A DNA stretch of 64,000 nucleotides from Paraburkholderia polaris (GCF_012927345.1 NZ_JABBGJ010000001.1:1-64000); one strand, 5' to 3'. Shown: positions 43,879 through 53,574, numbered from the stretch's first letter. Translations and numbers: made by a program. The notes: generated by a model not told the origin, from the letters alone.

Positions 43879-43932
43879 CCGCCCGCCGTCGATCCGGATA
43901 CGCTCGAGATTGCCTCTATCAAGAAGGTCCAC

Positions 43933-45129
43933 TTGTTTATTACTTCGCTTGCATTCCTCTCGCACGGCCTGCTTTCCTTGTTGTGGTGGCAGATTCTCCT
44001 CGCGACGCTGGTATTGACACACGTGACGATTGTCAGCGTGACGGTCTACCTGCACCGTTGCCAGGCACACCGCGCGCTTGATCTGCATCCCGCCGCGAGC
44101 CACTTCTTCCGCTTCTGGTTGTGGATGACCACTGGCGTACTGACCGGGCCATGGGCTGCGATTCACCGAAAGCACCACGCGAAATGCGAGACTGATGAGG
44201 ATCCTCACAGTCCGCAGACTCGTGGTATCTGGGCGGTACTGATGGGGGGCGCTGAACTCTATCGCGCCGAAGCGAAGAACGAAGAAACGCTGCGTAAGTT
44301 CGGCCACGGCACGCCGAACGACTGGATAGAACGGAACCTCTATGCGAGGTACCCGGACCTCGGCATCAGCCTGCTAATGGTGATTGATGTTGCGCTCTTC
44401 GGTGTTATCGGCATATCGGTCTGGGCCGTTCAGATGATGTGGATCCCGTTCTGGGCAGGGGGCGTCGTGAACGGCGTTGGACATTTTCTGGGTTACCGCA
44501 ATTTCGGGTCCGCCGATGCGAGTACGAACATCATTCCATTGGGCCTCCTGATTGGCGGGGAGGAACTTCACAACAACCACCATGCCTATGCGACATCCGC
44601 CAGGCTGTCGAACAAGTGGTATGAGTTCGATATCGGCTGGATGTACATCTGCATCCTCGCTGCGCTGGGATTGGCGCAGGTAAGGAAAGTGGCGCCGAAG
44701 CCGCATCTTGTCAAAGGCAAGATGGTGCTCGACGACGATACAGTGCAAGCCATACTTCGCAACCGCTACGAGGTGATGGGGGACTACGCGAGGACGGCCG
44801 AACGCGCGTACCGGCAGGAGTTGGAGCGTATGGGACACATCAGCCGCCATGAAAGGCTCCTGCTGATGCGCGGTGTAAGGAAGGGGTTTCGCGGCGCCTA
44901 CGCAGCGCAAAGCAATCGTTGTCAAAGGCAACTGACAGCCCTATGTGATCGCAACCAGAAACTGCGCACCTACGTCGAGTTGCGCGACGACCTGTCGTCA
45001 ATCTGGGAACGGTCGAATAAATCGCAAGAGCAGTTGCTTTCCCAGTTGCAGGAATGGTGCCGCCGTGCCGAGCATAGCGGTATCCACGCACTCGAGGAGT
45101 TCTCGCTGCGCCTTCGCCAGTACGCCTGA
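43933..45129 (+). CDS. Membrane fatty-acid desaturase (acyl-CoA desaturase type)
   Basis: 398 residues starting with TTG. The three His boxes of the membrane-bound desaturase family are present: HRCQAHR, HRKHH and HNNHH. VYLHRCQAHRALDLHP and GPWAAIHRKHHAKCETDEDPHSP are characteristic. These enzymes bind two Fe ions and put a double bond into acyl chains of membrane lipids. After about residue 230 there is a long, charged helical C-terminal region (HISRHERLLLMRGVRKGF, RTYVELRDDLSSIWERSNK) not found in most relatives, which may be a regulatory or interaction domain. Confidence 0.85.
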   Translation: MFITSLAFLSHGLLSLLWWQILLATLVLTHVTIVSVTVYLHRCQAHRALDLHPAASHFFRFWLWMTTGVLTGPWAAIHRKHHAKCETDEDPHSPQTRGIWAVLMGGAELYRAEAKNEETLRKFGHGTPNDWIERNLYARYPDLGISLLMVIDVALFGVIGISVWAVQMMWIPFWAGGVVNGVGHFLGYRNFGSADASTNIIPLGLLIGGEELHNNHHAYATSARLSNKWYEFDIGWMYICILAALGLAQVRKVAPKPHLVKGKMVLDDDTVQAILRNRYEVMGDYARTAERAYRQELERMGHISRHERLLLMRGVRKGFRGAYAAQSNRCQRQLTALCDRNQKLRTYVELRDDLSSIWERSNKSQEQLLSQLQEWCRRAEHSGIHALEEFSLRLRQYA

Positions 45130-45433
45130 TTGACGGCAAAGCCCTTGCCGCGGCCCGACCTGAGGCGTTGCCGCAGGGCGATCACGTGTTCTATCTGATG
45201 CGCTCTCCCCGCGGTTGTTTTTACTGATCCGACCGCCACCGTACAGACTTACCGCGTCATTCCGTGAGACCGTCTATCTGGACCCGCATGCACCAGCGAT
45301 GTTGAGTCGCCTCCCGCAAGGCAGGCCTTTTGGGAACGCCGGTGACGGGTGCTGGCGCCGCAGTCATTTACTGTGACCGCGCGCCAACTGCACGGAACGT
45401 TTCGCCGGTTCTTCGCGTCCGGTAGGGCGTGAA
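45130..45433. other. Intergenic region with a shared motif copy
   Basis: About 300 bases. GACCGCCACCGTACAGA at 45231-45247 is nearly identical to the copy at 43122, and sequence similarity extends some bases on both sides. It lies 199 bp before the histidine kinase start. Confidence 0.5.
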
Positions 45434-45445
45434 ATGGGGATCAAA

Positions 45446-46306
45446 ATGTCAGCTCATACCACGTCCGCCGGGTTATCGGCTTACGGTTCTGTCTCGAGGC
45501 GCGCCGTCATCTCGGACGAAATGATGGAACATGCTCTGCCGCAGACCACAGTCGTCCCTTTCGCTCGTTCACCAAGGATCGGCGATCCTGTTGGCGCACC
45601 GCAACTGAAGGATCAGATTCTGGCGATGGTGGCCCACGAGCTTCGTGGACCCTTGACTCCGCTCGGGCTCGCTGCGCAACTCATTCGCCGGGTGTCGGCG
45701 GATCGGCCGGAGGTCCTTCGGTCACTCGCCATGATCGACCGGCAAATTTCACTCATTGCCCGCCTTGCGGACGACTTGATGGACGCTACACGGGTCGACC
45801 GGGGTGCACTTCGCATCAGCAAGGACCGCGTCGACATCGCCACGGTTTTGGCCGCTCCGTTGACCGCGGCTGCGCTGGAAACAGGCAGACGCAACCAGGC
45901 ATTCACCGTGGAGATTGCCGACAGGACGGTATGCATTGACGGCGATCCTGTCCGGCTCGCACAGGCCGTCCACAACCTGCTGCATAACGCGGTGAAATAC
46001 ACGCCGGAAAATGGGTGCATCACCATGCTCGTGTTCGCGGAAGGGAAGAATCTCGTCGTATCCGTCAGGGACAATGGCCTGGGCATAACAGGCGAGCTCC
46101 TGCCACATATCTTCGATCTTTTCGCTCAATCCAGCCGAACGATTGCGGCAAGTGCCGGCGGCCTGGGGGTGGGGCTTGCCGTCGTGAAGGCGGTCGCTGA
46201 ATCGCATGGCGGTACGGTGTCGGCGACGAGTGCCGGCCCGGGTACCGGTAGCGAATTCACGCTTCGGCTGCCCATCGTGATTGAGCGTCGTATCGGTGGC
46301 TTATGA
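45446..46306 (+). CDS. Soluble sensor histidine kinase
   Basis: 286 residues with no membrane helix and little N-terminal sensor. The H-box is MVAHELRGPLTPLGLAAQL with the phosphorylated His (about residue 65). N-box HNLLHNAVKYTPENG, G1 DNGLGITGELL and G2 GGLGVGLAVVKAVAES complete the HATPase. It would need a partner to supply the signal; no response regulator gene adjoins it. The ATG at 45446 is preferred over 45434 because its context (ATGTCAGCTCAT) is copied at 43276; GGGGATC precedes it. Its last six bases overlap the convergent CsbD gene. Confidence 0.82.
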   Translation: MSAHTTSAGLSAYGSVSRRAVISDEMMEHALPQTTVVPFARSPRIGDPVGAPQLKDQILAMVAHELRGPLTPLGLAAQLIRRVSADRPEVLRSLAMIDRQISLIARLADDLMDATRVDRGALRISKDRVDIATVLAAPLTAAALETGRRNQAFTVEIADRTVCIDGDPVRLAQAVHNLLHNAVKYTPENGCITMLVFAEGKNLVVSVRDNGLGITGELLPHIFDLFAQSSRTIAASAGGLGVGLAVVKAVAESHGGTVSATSAGPGTGSEFTLRLPIVIERRIGGL

Positions 46307-46477
46307 GCGTTTCCTGAGGCGCGCCTTGGCATTGCCATACGATGCCTGCGTCTTGCCGATGACCTGCTCGACGCGCCCCTTCCATGTGACCGTCCGGTTT
46401 CCGATGGTCTTGCCGAGGCCGGTGCGCAGCTTGCCGGTGATCTCTCGTATCCAGCCCTGCATCTGGTCCTTGTTCAT
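46301..46477 (-). CDS. CsbD-family small stress protein
   Basis: 58 residues. MNKDQMQGWIREITGKLRTGLGKTIG, then KGRVEQVIGKTQASYGNAKARLRK matches the CsbD pattern of two amphipathic helices with G-K-x-x-x-x-x-G spacing. CsbD proteins accumulate under general stress; mechanism unknown. The start at 46477 is preferred to the longer frame by family length. Overlaps the end of the histidine kinase by 6 bp. Confidence 0.85.
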   Translation of the reverse strand: MNKDQMQGWIREITGKLRTGLGKTIGNRTVTWKGRVEQVIGKTQASYGNAKARLRKRS

Positions 46478-46646
46478 CACCTGACTCCTTGAGCGCTGCT
46501 TCGATCGCAACAGCATGACGTCCGCGGGCAAAACAGTCGGTCCGCCACCGTACACCGATCAACTCAGGTGTAGCAGCGCAACTTTCGGGAGAACGTCTGC
46601 AGCGTGCCGACGCGACTTTCCGTGACGCACCGGCACCAGTCGTGCA

Positions 46647-46841
46647 CTACGCCGCGCGCCAGCTCAGCCACTGCCGGCCTGCAGCCGTCATATTGATGAC
46701 GCCGCCGGTGCGCGACTCGTATGCAAGCCCACGAGTCAATAGTTCGTCGGCCATGGAGCGCGGCATCTCTGATCCGGAATCCGGAATTCGATCGAGTGAT
46801 TTGAGGGCCTGGACGGCCCCAGTCGAGAGTTGCATGTACAT
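46647..46841 (-). CDS. Small hypothetical protein
   Basis: 64 residues, starting MYMQLSTGAVQALKSLDRIPDSG and ending GGVINMTAAGRQWLSWRAA. It resembles a small winged-helix: a helix (MADELLTRGLAYESR) followed by a beta hairpin-like GGVINMT. The protein at 59215 has a similar size and build. A copy of the shared motif lies 49 bp upstream in the same orientation. Function not recognised. Confidence 0.5.
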   Translation of the reverse strand: MYMQLSTGAVQALKSLDRIPDSGSEMPRSMADELLTRGLAYESRTGGVINMTAAGRQWLSWRAA

Positions 46842-47218
46842 GATGGACCCCTGAAGCTGAGATCTCATGCCCCGGATGAAATTCTCCCGTCTGTACGGTG
46901 GCGGCTACTTGGCCGCTCCGTCGTCAAATCGCGTAGACAGACTTTCTTTCAACTCAGAGAACCTTCAGCGCGGACACCTCGAACCCATGGCTGACGGCCG
47001 TCAGAGCGCGCGGCGACGCGCCATCCCCCAATGTGCACAATCAAACTATAATTTACAGAGGGTTCAGTCAGACTCGGAGTTCAGAGCATGCTGCTACGGA
47101 GCGGCGGCTTCGCTAATTTGTCTGACGCTTTCGCCCAACTGCCGTCGAAACTAGACAATTCCAGGAACAAATCGGCGAAGACGGTGCAGTTTCCGTGGGA
47201 GTGCCCGGGGAGCGACAC
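46842..47218. other. Intergenic with one motif copy
   Basis: About 375 bases. On the minus strand CCGCCACCGTACAGA (complement of 46890-46904) precedes the small gene at 46841. No other structure is recognised; a short ORF from 46867 shows no family pattern. Confidence 0.4.
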
Positions 47219-47938
47219 ATGCAAAGCCAACCTCGTTTCAAAGAGAATCACCTGCTCGCGGTTCTGCCGGAAGTGGAATCGCTTCGCCTTACCCCGCATC
47301 TGGTGCCGGTTGAGATGCCCTTGGGGCACGTTGTGTACGAGTCGGGCGATCACCTCCGTGACGTGTATTTTCCGACCACGTCCATCGTCTCGCTGCTGTA
47401 CGTCATGGAAGACGGTTCGTCCGCTGAAATTGCGATCGTGGGTAACGAAGGGCTCATCGGCATCGCGCTTTTTATGGGCGGGGAAACCACGCCAAGCCGG
47501 GCGATCGTGCAAAGCGCAGGCGCGGCGTATCGGCTGGATGCCAGGATTCTGAAAGAGGAATTCCATCGAGCCGGCCCGGTGCAGCGATTGTTGTTGCGCT
47601 ATACCCAGGCGCTGATTACGCAGATGGCCCAGACCGCCGTTTGCAACCGGCATCATTCGATCGACCAGCAACTGTGCCGTTGGCTGCTGCTCAGCATGGA
47701 CCGCCTGCCGTCGAACGAGCTGAAGATGACGCAGGAGCTCATCGCCAACATGCTTGGCGTGCGGAGATCCGGCGTGACAGAGGCGGCGTTGAAACTGCAG
47801 GATGCGGGACTGATTCGCTACAGTCATGGCCACATCGAGGTGCTGAATAGACCGGGGCTAGAACAACGCGTGTGCGAATGCTACGGCGTGGTGAGACGGG
47901 AATTCGACCGCTTGCTGCCTGATCTGAGGGCGTTATAA
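47219..47938 (+). CDS. Crp/Fnr-family transcriptional regulator, paralogue A
   Basis: 239 residues. The N-terminal cyclic-nucleotide-binding-like domain includes MPLGHVVYESGDHLRDVYFP and AEIAIVGNEGLIGIALFMGGETTPS. The C-terminal winged helix has QELIANMLGVRRSGVTEAALKLQ as the recognition helix. There is no Cys cluster of the Fnr kind at the N-terminus. The start at 47219 (MQSQPRFKENHLL) is chosen because the paralogue at 48553 and the chimera at 40386 have the same 13-residue lead. GGGGAG lies seven bases upstream. The effector is unknown. Nearby genes are mostly stress related. Confidence 0.85.
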   Translation: MQSQPRFKENHLLAVLPEVESLRLTPHLVPVEMPLGHVVYESGDHLRDVYFPTTSIVSLLYVMEDGSSAEIAIVGNEGLIGIALFMGGETTPSRAIVQSAGAAYRLDARILKEEFHRAGPVQRLLLRYTQALITQMAQTAVCNRHHSIDQQLCRWLLLSMDRLPSNELKMTQELIANMLGVRRSGVTEAALKLQDAGLIRYSHGHIEVLNRPGLEQRVCECYGVVRREFDRLLPDLRAL

Positions 47939-48312
47939 GAGGCGCATCTTCTGCTCGCGAGAGCGAATTATCAATGGCTCGCGCCGCGCCATTCCCGGCT
48001 GGTCAAAGCTCGATTGAACACCCAGTCCGCCAACGAGAGCGCCCTTGGCCGTGCATCGGCACGCGGCGCTCGTGAACACTCGCTGGCAATACAAACAAAG
48101 CGACCCCTGCGTCCACCACCGTACCGACTGCGTGGTAAATCAAGGTCATGCTCACTCTACCGGAAAGATTTTTCAGGAGTGTTGCGGATGCCCGCCAGCA
48201 TCAAATTTGAACGTTGCTGAGATACCTCGCGGAAACCATGAAGATTCCGGGCGACTAGCGAAACAGCGGCGACCTGTCTCGTCAAAACACGGAGTCGGAA
48301 AGGAGAAGTTCC
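47939..48312. other. Intergenic with a motif copy and the DUF3309 ribosome site
   Basis: About 370 bases. TCCACCACCGTACCGA at 48112-48127 is the most diverged copy of the shared motif. AAAGGAGAAG at 48298-48307 is the ribosome site for the DUF3309 gene. Confidence 0.4.
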
Positions 48313-48468
48313 ATGTTGGGAACTATATTGATAGTTTTGCTGGTACTCATTTTGATCGGTGCGATACCGACCTGGCCGCACAGCCGTTCGTGGGGCTATA
48401 TGCCCAGCGGCATGCTAGGCGTGGTCTTGCTCGTCGTGGTTGTGCTACTCGTTATGGGCAGGATATAG
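48313..48468 (+). CDS. DUF3309 family small membrane protein
   Basis: 51 residues: MLGTILIVLLVLILIGAIPTWPHSRSWGY, then MPSGMLGVVLLVVVVLLVMGRI. Two hydrophobic segments are separated by the PTWPHSRSWGYMPSG turn that defines DUF3309. AGGAG lies eight bases upstream of the ATG. Unknown function; the family is typical of proteobacterial stress regions. Confidence 0.85.
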   Translation: MLGTILIVLLVLILIGAIPTWPHSRSWGYMPSGMLGVVLLVVVVLLVMGRI

Positions 48469-48552
48469 GCGCGAACAGGCCACGATGTCGTACTGTCCTC
48501 AACAAGATCCATCCGTGGAGCGTTCCTGCTATCTCCACGGGGGATACACCTG

Positions 48553-49272
48553 TCACATTGCCTTCAGATCGGGCAGCAGTCTTTCGCATTCCTTTCTGAC
48601 AACTTCGTAGCATTCGCACACGCGTTTTTCGAGCCCAGGTCGGTCCAGCACCTCGATGCGGCCATAGCTGTAACGGATCAGCCCGGCATCCTGCAGTTTC
48701 ATCGCGGCTTCTGTCACGCCGGCGCGCCGGACGCCCAGCATGTTGGCGATCAGTTCCTGCGTCATCGTCAATTCGTTCGACGATAGCCGGTCGATGCTAA
48801 GCAACAACCACCGGCACAACTGCTGGTCGATTGAATGGTGCCGATTGCACACTGCGGTCTGCGCCATCTGTGTGATTAGTGACTGGGTGTAGCGCAGCAA
48901 CAGGCGCTGCACCACACCAGCCCGATGAAATTCGTCTTTCAGGATACGGGCATCCATTCGGTAGGCCCGTCCTGCGCTTTGCACAACCGCCCGGTTCGGG
49001 GTGGTTTCACCGCCCATGAAGAGCGCAATGCCGATCATCCCTTCGTTACCCACGATTGCAATTTCGGCGGACGCGCCATTCTGCATGACGTACAGCAGCG
49101 AGACGATGGACGTCGCTGGGAAATAGACGTGGTCGAGACGGTCGCCGGACTCGTAGATGACCTGCCCCAGTGACATATCCACTGGCACCAGATGCGGGGC
49201 GAAGCGTGCCCACTCTGCTTCGGGCAGCACCTTGAGCAGGTGATTGCCGTTTCGATGATCTTCCTTCAGCAT
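48553..49272 (-). CDS. Crp/Fnr-family transcriptional regulator, paralogue B
   Basis: 239 residues, exactly as long as paralogue A at 47219 and very close to it throughout (AEIAIVGNEGMIGIALFMGGETTPN; QELIANMLGVRRAGVTEAAMKLQ). The start at 49272 (MLKEDHRNGNHLL) gives the same 13-residue lead as the other family members; an ATG at 49281 in the same frame is less likely. The pair probably arose by duplication, and they may compete for the same sites or form heterodimers. Divergent from the CheB/CheR fusion gene. Confidence 0.85.
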   Translation of the reverse strand: MLKEDHRNGNHLLKVLPEAEWARFAPHLVPVDMSLGQVIYESGDRLDHVYFPATSIVSLLYVMQNGASAEIAIVGNEGMIGIALFMGGETTPNRAVVQSAGRAYRMDARILKDEFHRAGVVQRLLLRYTQSLITQMAQTAVCNRHHSIDQQLCRWLLLSIDRLSSNELTMTQELIANMLGVRRAGVTEAAMKLQDAGLIRYSYGRIEVLDRPGLEKRVCECYEVVRKECERLLPDLKAM

Positions 49273-49536
49273 TTGCCACATCCCCGCAGACGATCAGGAA
49301 ACCGTACCGCTTGCGCCGCCAGCTTCGGGCAGACAACACATCGATACGGGTAGTTGGAGCAGCTCGCATGGTATATCGAGCATAGAGCTGTGCGTTTCTT
49401 TCACATTTAACACGTTTCCGCTTGATCTGTTGGCGAAGCGAATCTATAGATGCAAGATACCGCCGGACCTGAATTTGGATCAGTCGCGACGGATTAGGCG
49501 CTACACTGGCATTCCAGCAGTCTACAGCGGCGTGCC

Positions 49537-52500
49537 ATGAATGATTCCAATAACACTTCCACGGCACCCGGGCCGGCTGTCGCGCCGCGAATAGTCGCGA
49601 TCGGCGCGTCAGCCGGTGCCCTTCATGCGCTGAGCTTGTTTTTCAAGTCGGCTTCCTCGATCCCGAACGACGTTGCCTTTGTGATTGTGGTCCACCTGGC
49701 TCCCGGCTCTGAGAGTCATCTTCCGGAGTTGCTGGCGAAAGACACGCCGTTAGCTGTGTCGGTCATCGAGGACGGCGCAACGCTGCACGCGGGATACGTC
49801 TATGTTATTCCACCGAAAGTATCTGTTGTTGTCACGCAAGACACGTTCAGGCTACGGGCCGCCGTTGAGCGTCCAACAATCCCCATGCCGATCGACGAAT
49901 TCTTCACGTCGCTGGCCGCTGATCAACGCGACCGCGCTATCGGGATCGTGCTCACTGGCGCGAATGCGGACGGTTCTGCGGGCCTGAGAGCCATCAAGGC
50001 CGAGGGCGGTATGGTCATGGCGCAAACGCCTGAAACGGCCCAGCACAGCGCAATGCCCAGCCATGCAATCGCAACGGGGCTGGTCGACTATGTGTTGCCC
50101 GTCGAAAACATGCCGGCAGCACTGTTCGATTACATCGCACGCTCCAGTGCCGGGACGTCTCCGGCCTCCGCTGCTTCCGCGCATCCGGTCGACCTTGAGC
50201 CGGTGCTTCGGGCGCTTGCTGCTGCCGGATCGGATTTCAGGGGCTACAAGCGGGGGACGCTGGAGCGTCGCATTGCCCGTCGCATGACCGTCAACCGGAT
50301 CGACAGCCTTGATGCGTATTGCGAGATCCTGAGAACCACGACCGGGGAAGCTCAGGCACTGAGCCTCGATATGATGATCGGTGTGACCGAGTTCTTTCGC
50401 GATCCCGAGGCATGGAACGCGCTGTCCGAACGGGTCCTGACCAACCTTCTCGAAGAGCCGGACGGCGAGCAACCCGTTCGTGTGTGGGTGCCGGGATGTG
50501 CGACAGGTGAAGAGGCCTATTCGATGGCCATGTTACTGACCGAAGAGCTCGAAAAGCGCCGGGCGACGCGGTCGTTCATGATCCTCGCCTCTGACGTGAA
50601 CCGCGTGGCGCTGGGACGCGCACGACAGGGTGTCTATTCACCGAGCGTAGCGTTACCCATCGGCGAAGACCGGCTCGAGCGCTTTTTTCTCGTGCATGCC
50701 GATGGATACCAGGTTCGGCAGGAGCTTCGCGAAAAGGTCCTGTTCACCCCCCAGAATCTGATTGCCGATCCTCCGTTCTCCCGCGTGGATCTGATCAGTT
50801 GCCGGAACCTGCTCATATACCTTGAGCCGGAGGCCCAGCAACGGGTGTTTGAGCTATTCCACTTCGCGCTCAATCCGAAGCGTTATCTGTTTCTGGGGCG
50901 ATCGGAAAGCACCGATCCCGATTCCACCCAGTTTCAGGAAGTGTCCAGGGCCTGGCGTATTTATCAGCGCAGTCCGGTCGTCGCACCGGCCGTCTCCGGC
51001 TATCGATTTTCCACAAAAACTGTACGCCACGAGGAATTTCCGCCCACGAGTCGCGTCGGTACCCGCAGCAAGGGTTACGCCGAACTGGTCAACGCTACCC
51101 TGCTGGAAGAACACAATGCGGCGTCCGTACTGATCAATTCTGCTCACCAGGTGCTCTACGTGAGCGGCTCGACCGACGATTACCTGAGGCAACCCGCTGG
51201 TGAGCCGACGGGCAACATTCTCGACATGGCGCGCGAGGGTCTGCGTCTCAAGCTGCGAATCGTCTTGCGCCGCGCGACCCAGGACCAGACTGCTTCACCC
51301 GTCAGCGAGATTGTCTCTGACGGCGGTGCACCGGCGGTGAAGATCACGGTAACCCGACCGTTCGACACCGCGCATGCGGGCAAGGCCTTGCTCGTCATCT
51401 TCGCCCGGTTGCCAACTGCCGAGCGGCCCGTGTCGCTTGTGCCCTCCGGCGTGGATTCGGACCTCTGGCACCTGGAGAGCGAGCTTCGCACGACCCAGGC
51501 GGAACTTGGCAGCACGATCGAGGAACTGGAAGAGAGCAACAGCGAATTACGGGTATCGAACGAAGAAATTCTTTCAATGAACGAGGAGCTGCGCTCGGCA
51601 AACGAAGAGCTCGAGACGTCGAAAGAAGAACTGCAGGCAGTCAATGAGCAGTTGAACGCCCTCAATTCTCAACTTGAGCAGAAGGTCCATCAGATGGAGG
51701 TCCTTAGCGAGGACGTGACGAATCTGCTTGCCAGCACGGACATCGCGACGCTGCTTCTCGACCAGAATCGCGTGATCAAACGCTATACGCCCAGCGCGGG
51801 GCGGATTTTTGGACTTGCGCCGCCGGACATCGGACGCGTATTTGCAGACGTCCTTGGTAATCCGCTTGGCGACGCCCTGCAGAAGGATGTCGACCGGGTA
51901 CTTCTGGGGCTGGACCATAAGGTTGAGAAGGAAATCGTAACCGCGACCGCAGAATGGTATGTGCGCCGCGTCACGCCCTACATCGCCATTCGCGGCGCGC
52001 CGCCCGCTGGCGCTGTGGTGACCTGGACCGATATCACCCATATCAAGCTGTCCGACGAACGCGCCCGGCGCCTCGCTGCGGTGGTTCAGGATTCGAACGA
52101 CGCCGTAACGGTATTCGACCTCAAAGGCCGCTTTATCGCCTGGAACCGGGCCGCATACGCGATGTATGGCTATAGCGAGACCGAGGCGCTGAGCATGACC
52201 GTCTCCGACATGTTGCCAAGCGGCGCCAGGGAGGATCATCTCGACTTCATCCGCCACGCTGCCAACAATGAGGCGCTGCATTCCTATGAGACGCAGAGGG
52301 TAACGAAAGACGGGCGGCGGCTCGATATATGGATAACGTTATCGGTTCTGTCGGACGATCTGGGCAGAGCCGCCGCTATTGCGACAACGGAGCGCGATCT
52401 CACCGACCGGAGTGTCAGCAACGCCCAACTTCGCGAACGCGCGGAGCGTCTTGCACTGGCCGACCGGCGGAAAAACGAATTTCTGGCGATGCTCGGACAT

Positions 52501-53574
52501 GAACTGCGTAATCCGCTCGCTGCCCTGCGTTCAGCAGGCGATCTGCTCGCCTCCGCAACGGTTGCCGCGCCGCAGAAGGCGTGGGCTACCGGCGTCATAC
52601 AGCGACAGGGGCGCGCGATGACGCAACTGGTCAACGACATGCTTGACCTCACGCGCATCACAAATGGCAGCATCGAATTGCATCGTCAGACTGTCACGCT
52701 GAATACGGTTGTTCGCAGCGCAATCGAAGTGTGCCAGCCTATGATCGACGAACGCAATCACCGCCTGTCGGTCTCGCTACCCGAAGAGCCCGTGGAGCTG
52801 TATGTCGACCCTGTGCGCCTGTCGCAGGTTCTCGAAAATCTTATTATCAACGCGGCCAGATACACCGTTCCCGGTGGGGAAATCAGTCTGACAGCGGAAA
52901 GAAACGGGCACCGGTTGTCACTTCGTATCAGGGACAACGGAAGAGGCATACCGTCTTCGATGCTCGGTAGTCTTTTTGACATGTTCGTGAGGGGACCGGC
53001 GTCCGACGGACGGATTCATGGCGGGCTGGGCGTCGGCCTGTCTGTGGTTCGCCGGCTGGTCGAGTTGCACGGCGGCACGGTCAGGGCCAGCAGTGATGGC
53101 GAAACCGGCAGCGAGTTCGTCGTCGACCTGCCGCTGGACGTGACGCGTCCCGAGGCGGCGCCGGCCGACGCTGCGCGGGTACCGGCCAGGACGCTGTCCA
53201 GGCGCATCCTGATCATTGACGACAACACGGATGCGTGCGAGGCGCTTGCCCTGCTTCTGACCAGCGAAGGTCATGTGGTGGAGACACGCACCGATGGCAT
53301 CCAGGGGCTCGGCGCCGCCGCGACATTCAGGCCAGACACCGTCCTTCTGGACATCGGGTTACCCGGAACGGACGGGTATGAAGTAGCACAGAAGCTACGG
53401 GAGTCCGAGGTGACGCGAAACACCATGCTGATAGCCGTCACCGGCTACGGGCAACCAGCCGACCGGCTCCGCACGGCCGAGGCGGGGTTCGACCATCATC
53501 TGACCAAGCCGGTGGATCTTGAGGTGTTGATGCGGTTGCTTGCCGAGAGAGGGAAACCGGCGACAGACCAGTGA
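49537..53574 (+). CDS. CheB-CheR-PAS-histidine kinase-receiver fusion
   Basis: 1345 residues. Domains in order: CheB methylesterase (about 12-200, GASAGALHAL with the Ser, VVHLAP His, LTGANADGSAG Asp); CheR methyltransferase (about 235-480, YKRGTLERRIARRM, WVPGCATGEEAYSMAML for SAM, SRVDLISCRNLLIYL); a long coiled-coil (about 645-725, heptads in EELEESNSELRVSNEEILSM and following); PAS (LLLDQNRVIKRYTPSAG) and a second PAS (SNDAVTVFDLKGRFIAWNR); HisKA (FLAMLGHELRNPLAALRS); HATPase (NLIINAARYTVPGG, GGLGVGLSVVRRLVELHGG); and a receiver (ILIIDDNTDACEAL, LDIGLPGTDGYEVA). No membrane segment. It likely links an adaptation-like methylation module to phosphorelay output. No chemotaxis operon is nearby. 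Confidence 0.9.
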   Translation: MNDSNNTSTAPGPAVAPRIVAIGASAGALHALSLFFKSASSIPNDVAFVIVVHLAPGSESHLPELLAKDTPLAVSVIEDGATLHAGYVYVIPPKVSVVVTQDTFRLRAAVERPTIPMPIDEFFTSLAADQRDRAIGIVLTGANADGSAGLRAIKAEGGMVMAQTPETAQHSAMPSHAIATGLVDYVLPVENMPAALFDYIARSSAGTSPASAASAHPVDLEPVLRALAAAGSDFRGYKRGTLERRIARRMTVNRIDSLDAYCEILRTTTGEAQALSLDMMIGVTEFFRDPEAWNALSERVLTNLLEEPDGEQPVRVWVPGCATGEEAYSMAMLLTEELEKRRATRSFMILASDVNRVALGRARQGVYSPSVALPIGEDRLERFFLVHADGYQVRQELREKVLFTPQNLIADPPFSRVDLISCRNLLIYLEPEAQQRVFELFHFALNPKRYLFLGRSESTDPDSTQFQEVSRAWRIYQRSPVVAPAVSGYRFSTKTVRHEEFPPTSRVGTRSKGYAELVNATLLEEHNAASVLINSAHQVLYVSGSTDDYLRQPAGEPTGNILDMAREGLRLKLRIVLRRATQDQTASPVSEIVSDGGAPAVKITVTRPFDTAHAGKALLVIFARLPTAERPVSLVPSGVDSDLWHLESELRTTQAELGSTIEELEESNSELRVSNEEILSMNEELRSANEELETSKEELQAVNEQLNALNSQLEQKVHQMEVLSEDVTNLLASTDIATLLLDQNRVIKRYTPSAGRIFGLAPPDIGRVFADVLGNPLGDALQKDVDRVLLGLDHKVEKEIVTATAEWYVRRVTPYIAIRGAPPAGAVVTWTDITHIKLSDERARRLAAVVQDSNDAVTVFDLKGRFIAWNRAAYAMYGYSETEALSMTVSDMLPSGAREDHLDFIRHAANNEALHSYETQRVTKDGRRLDIWITLSVLSDDLGRAAAIATTERDLTDRSVSNAQLRERAERLALADRRKNEFLAMLGHELRNPLAALRSAGDLLASATVAAPQKAWATGVIQRQGRAMTQLVNDMLDLTRITNGSIELHRQTVTLNTVVRSAIEVCQPMIDERNHRLSVSLPEEPVELYVDPVRLSQVLENLIINAARYTVPGGEISLTAERNGHRLSLRIRDNGRGIPSSMLGSLFDMFVRGPASDGRIHGGLGVGLSVVRRLVELHGGTVRASSDGETGSEFVVDLPLDVTRPEAAPADAARVPARTLSRRILIIDDNTDACEALALLLTSEGHVVETRTDGIQGLGAAATFRPDTVLLDIGLPGTDGYEVAQKLRESEVTRNTMLIAVTGYGQPADRLRTAEAGFDHHLTKPVDLEVLMRLLAERGKPATDQ

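Noticed and set aside
43279..44307. A 342-codon minus-strand frame
   Set aside because: It is antisense to DUF892 and the desaturase and has no family pattern.
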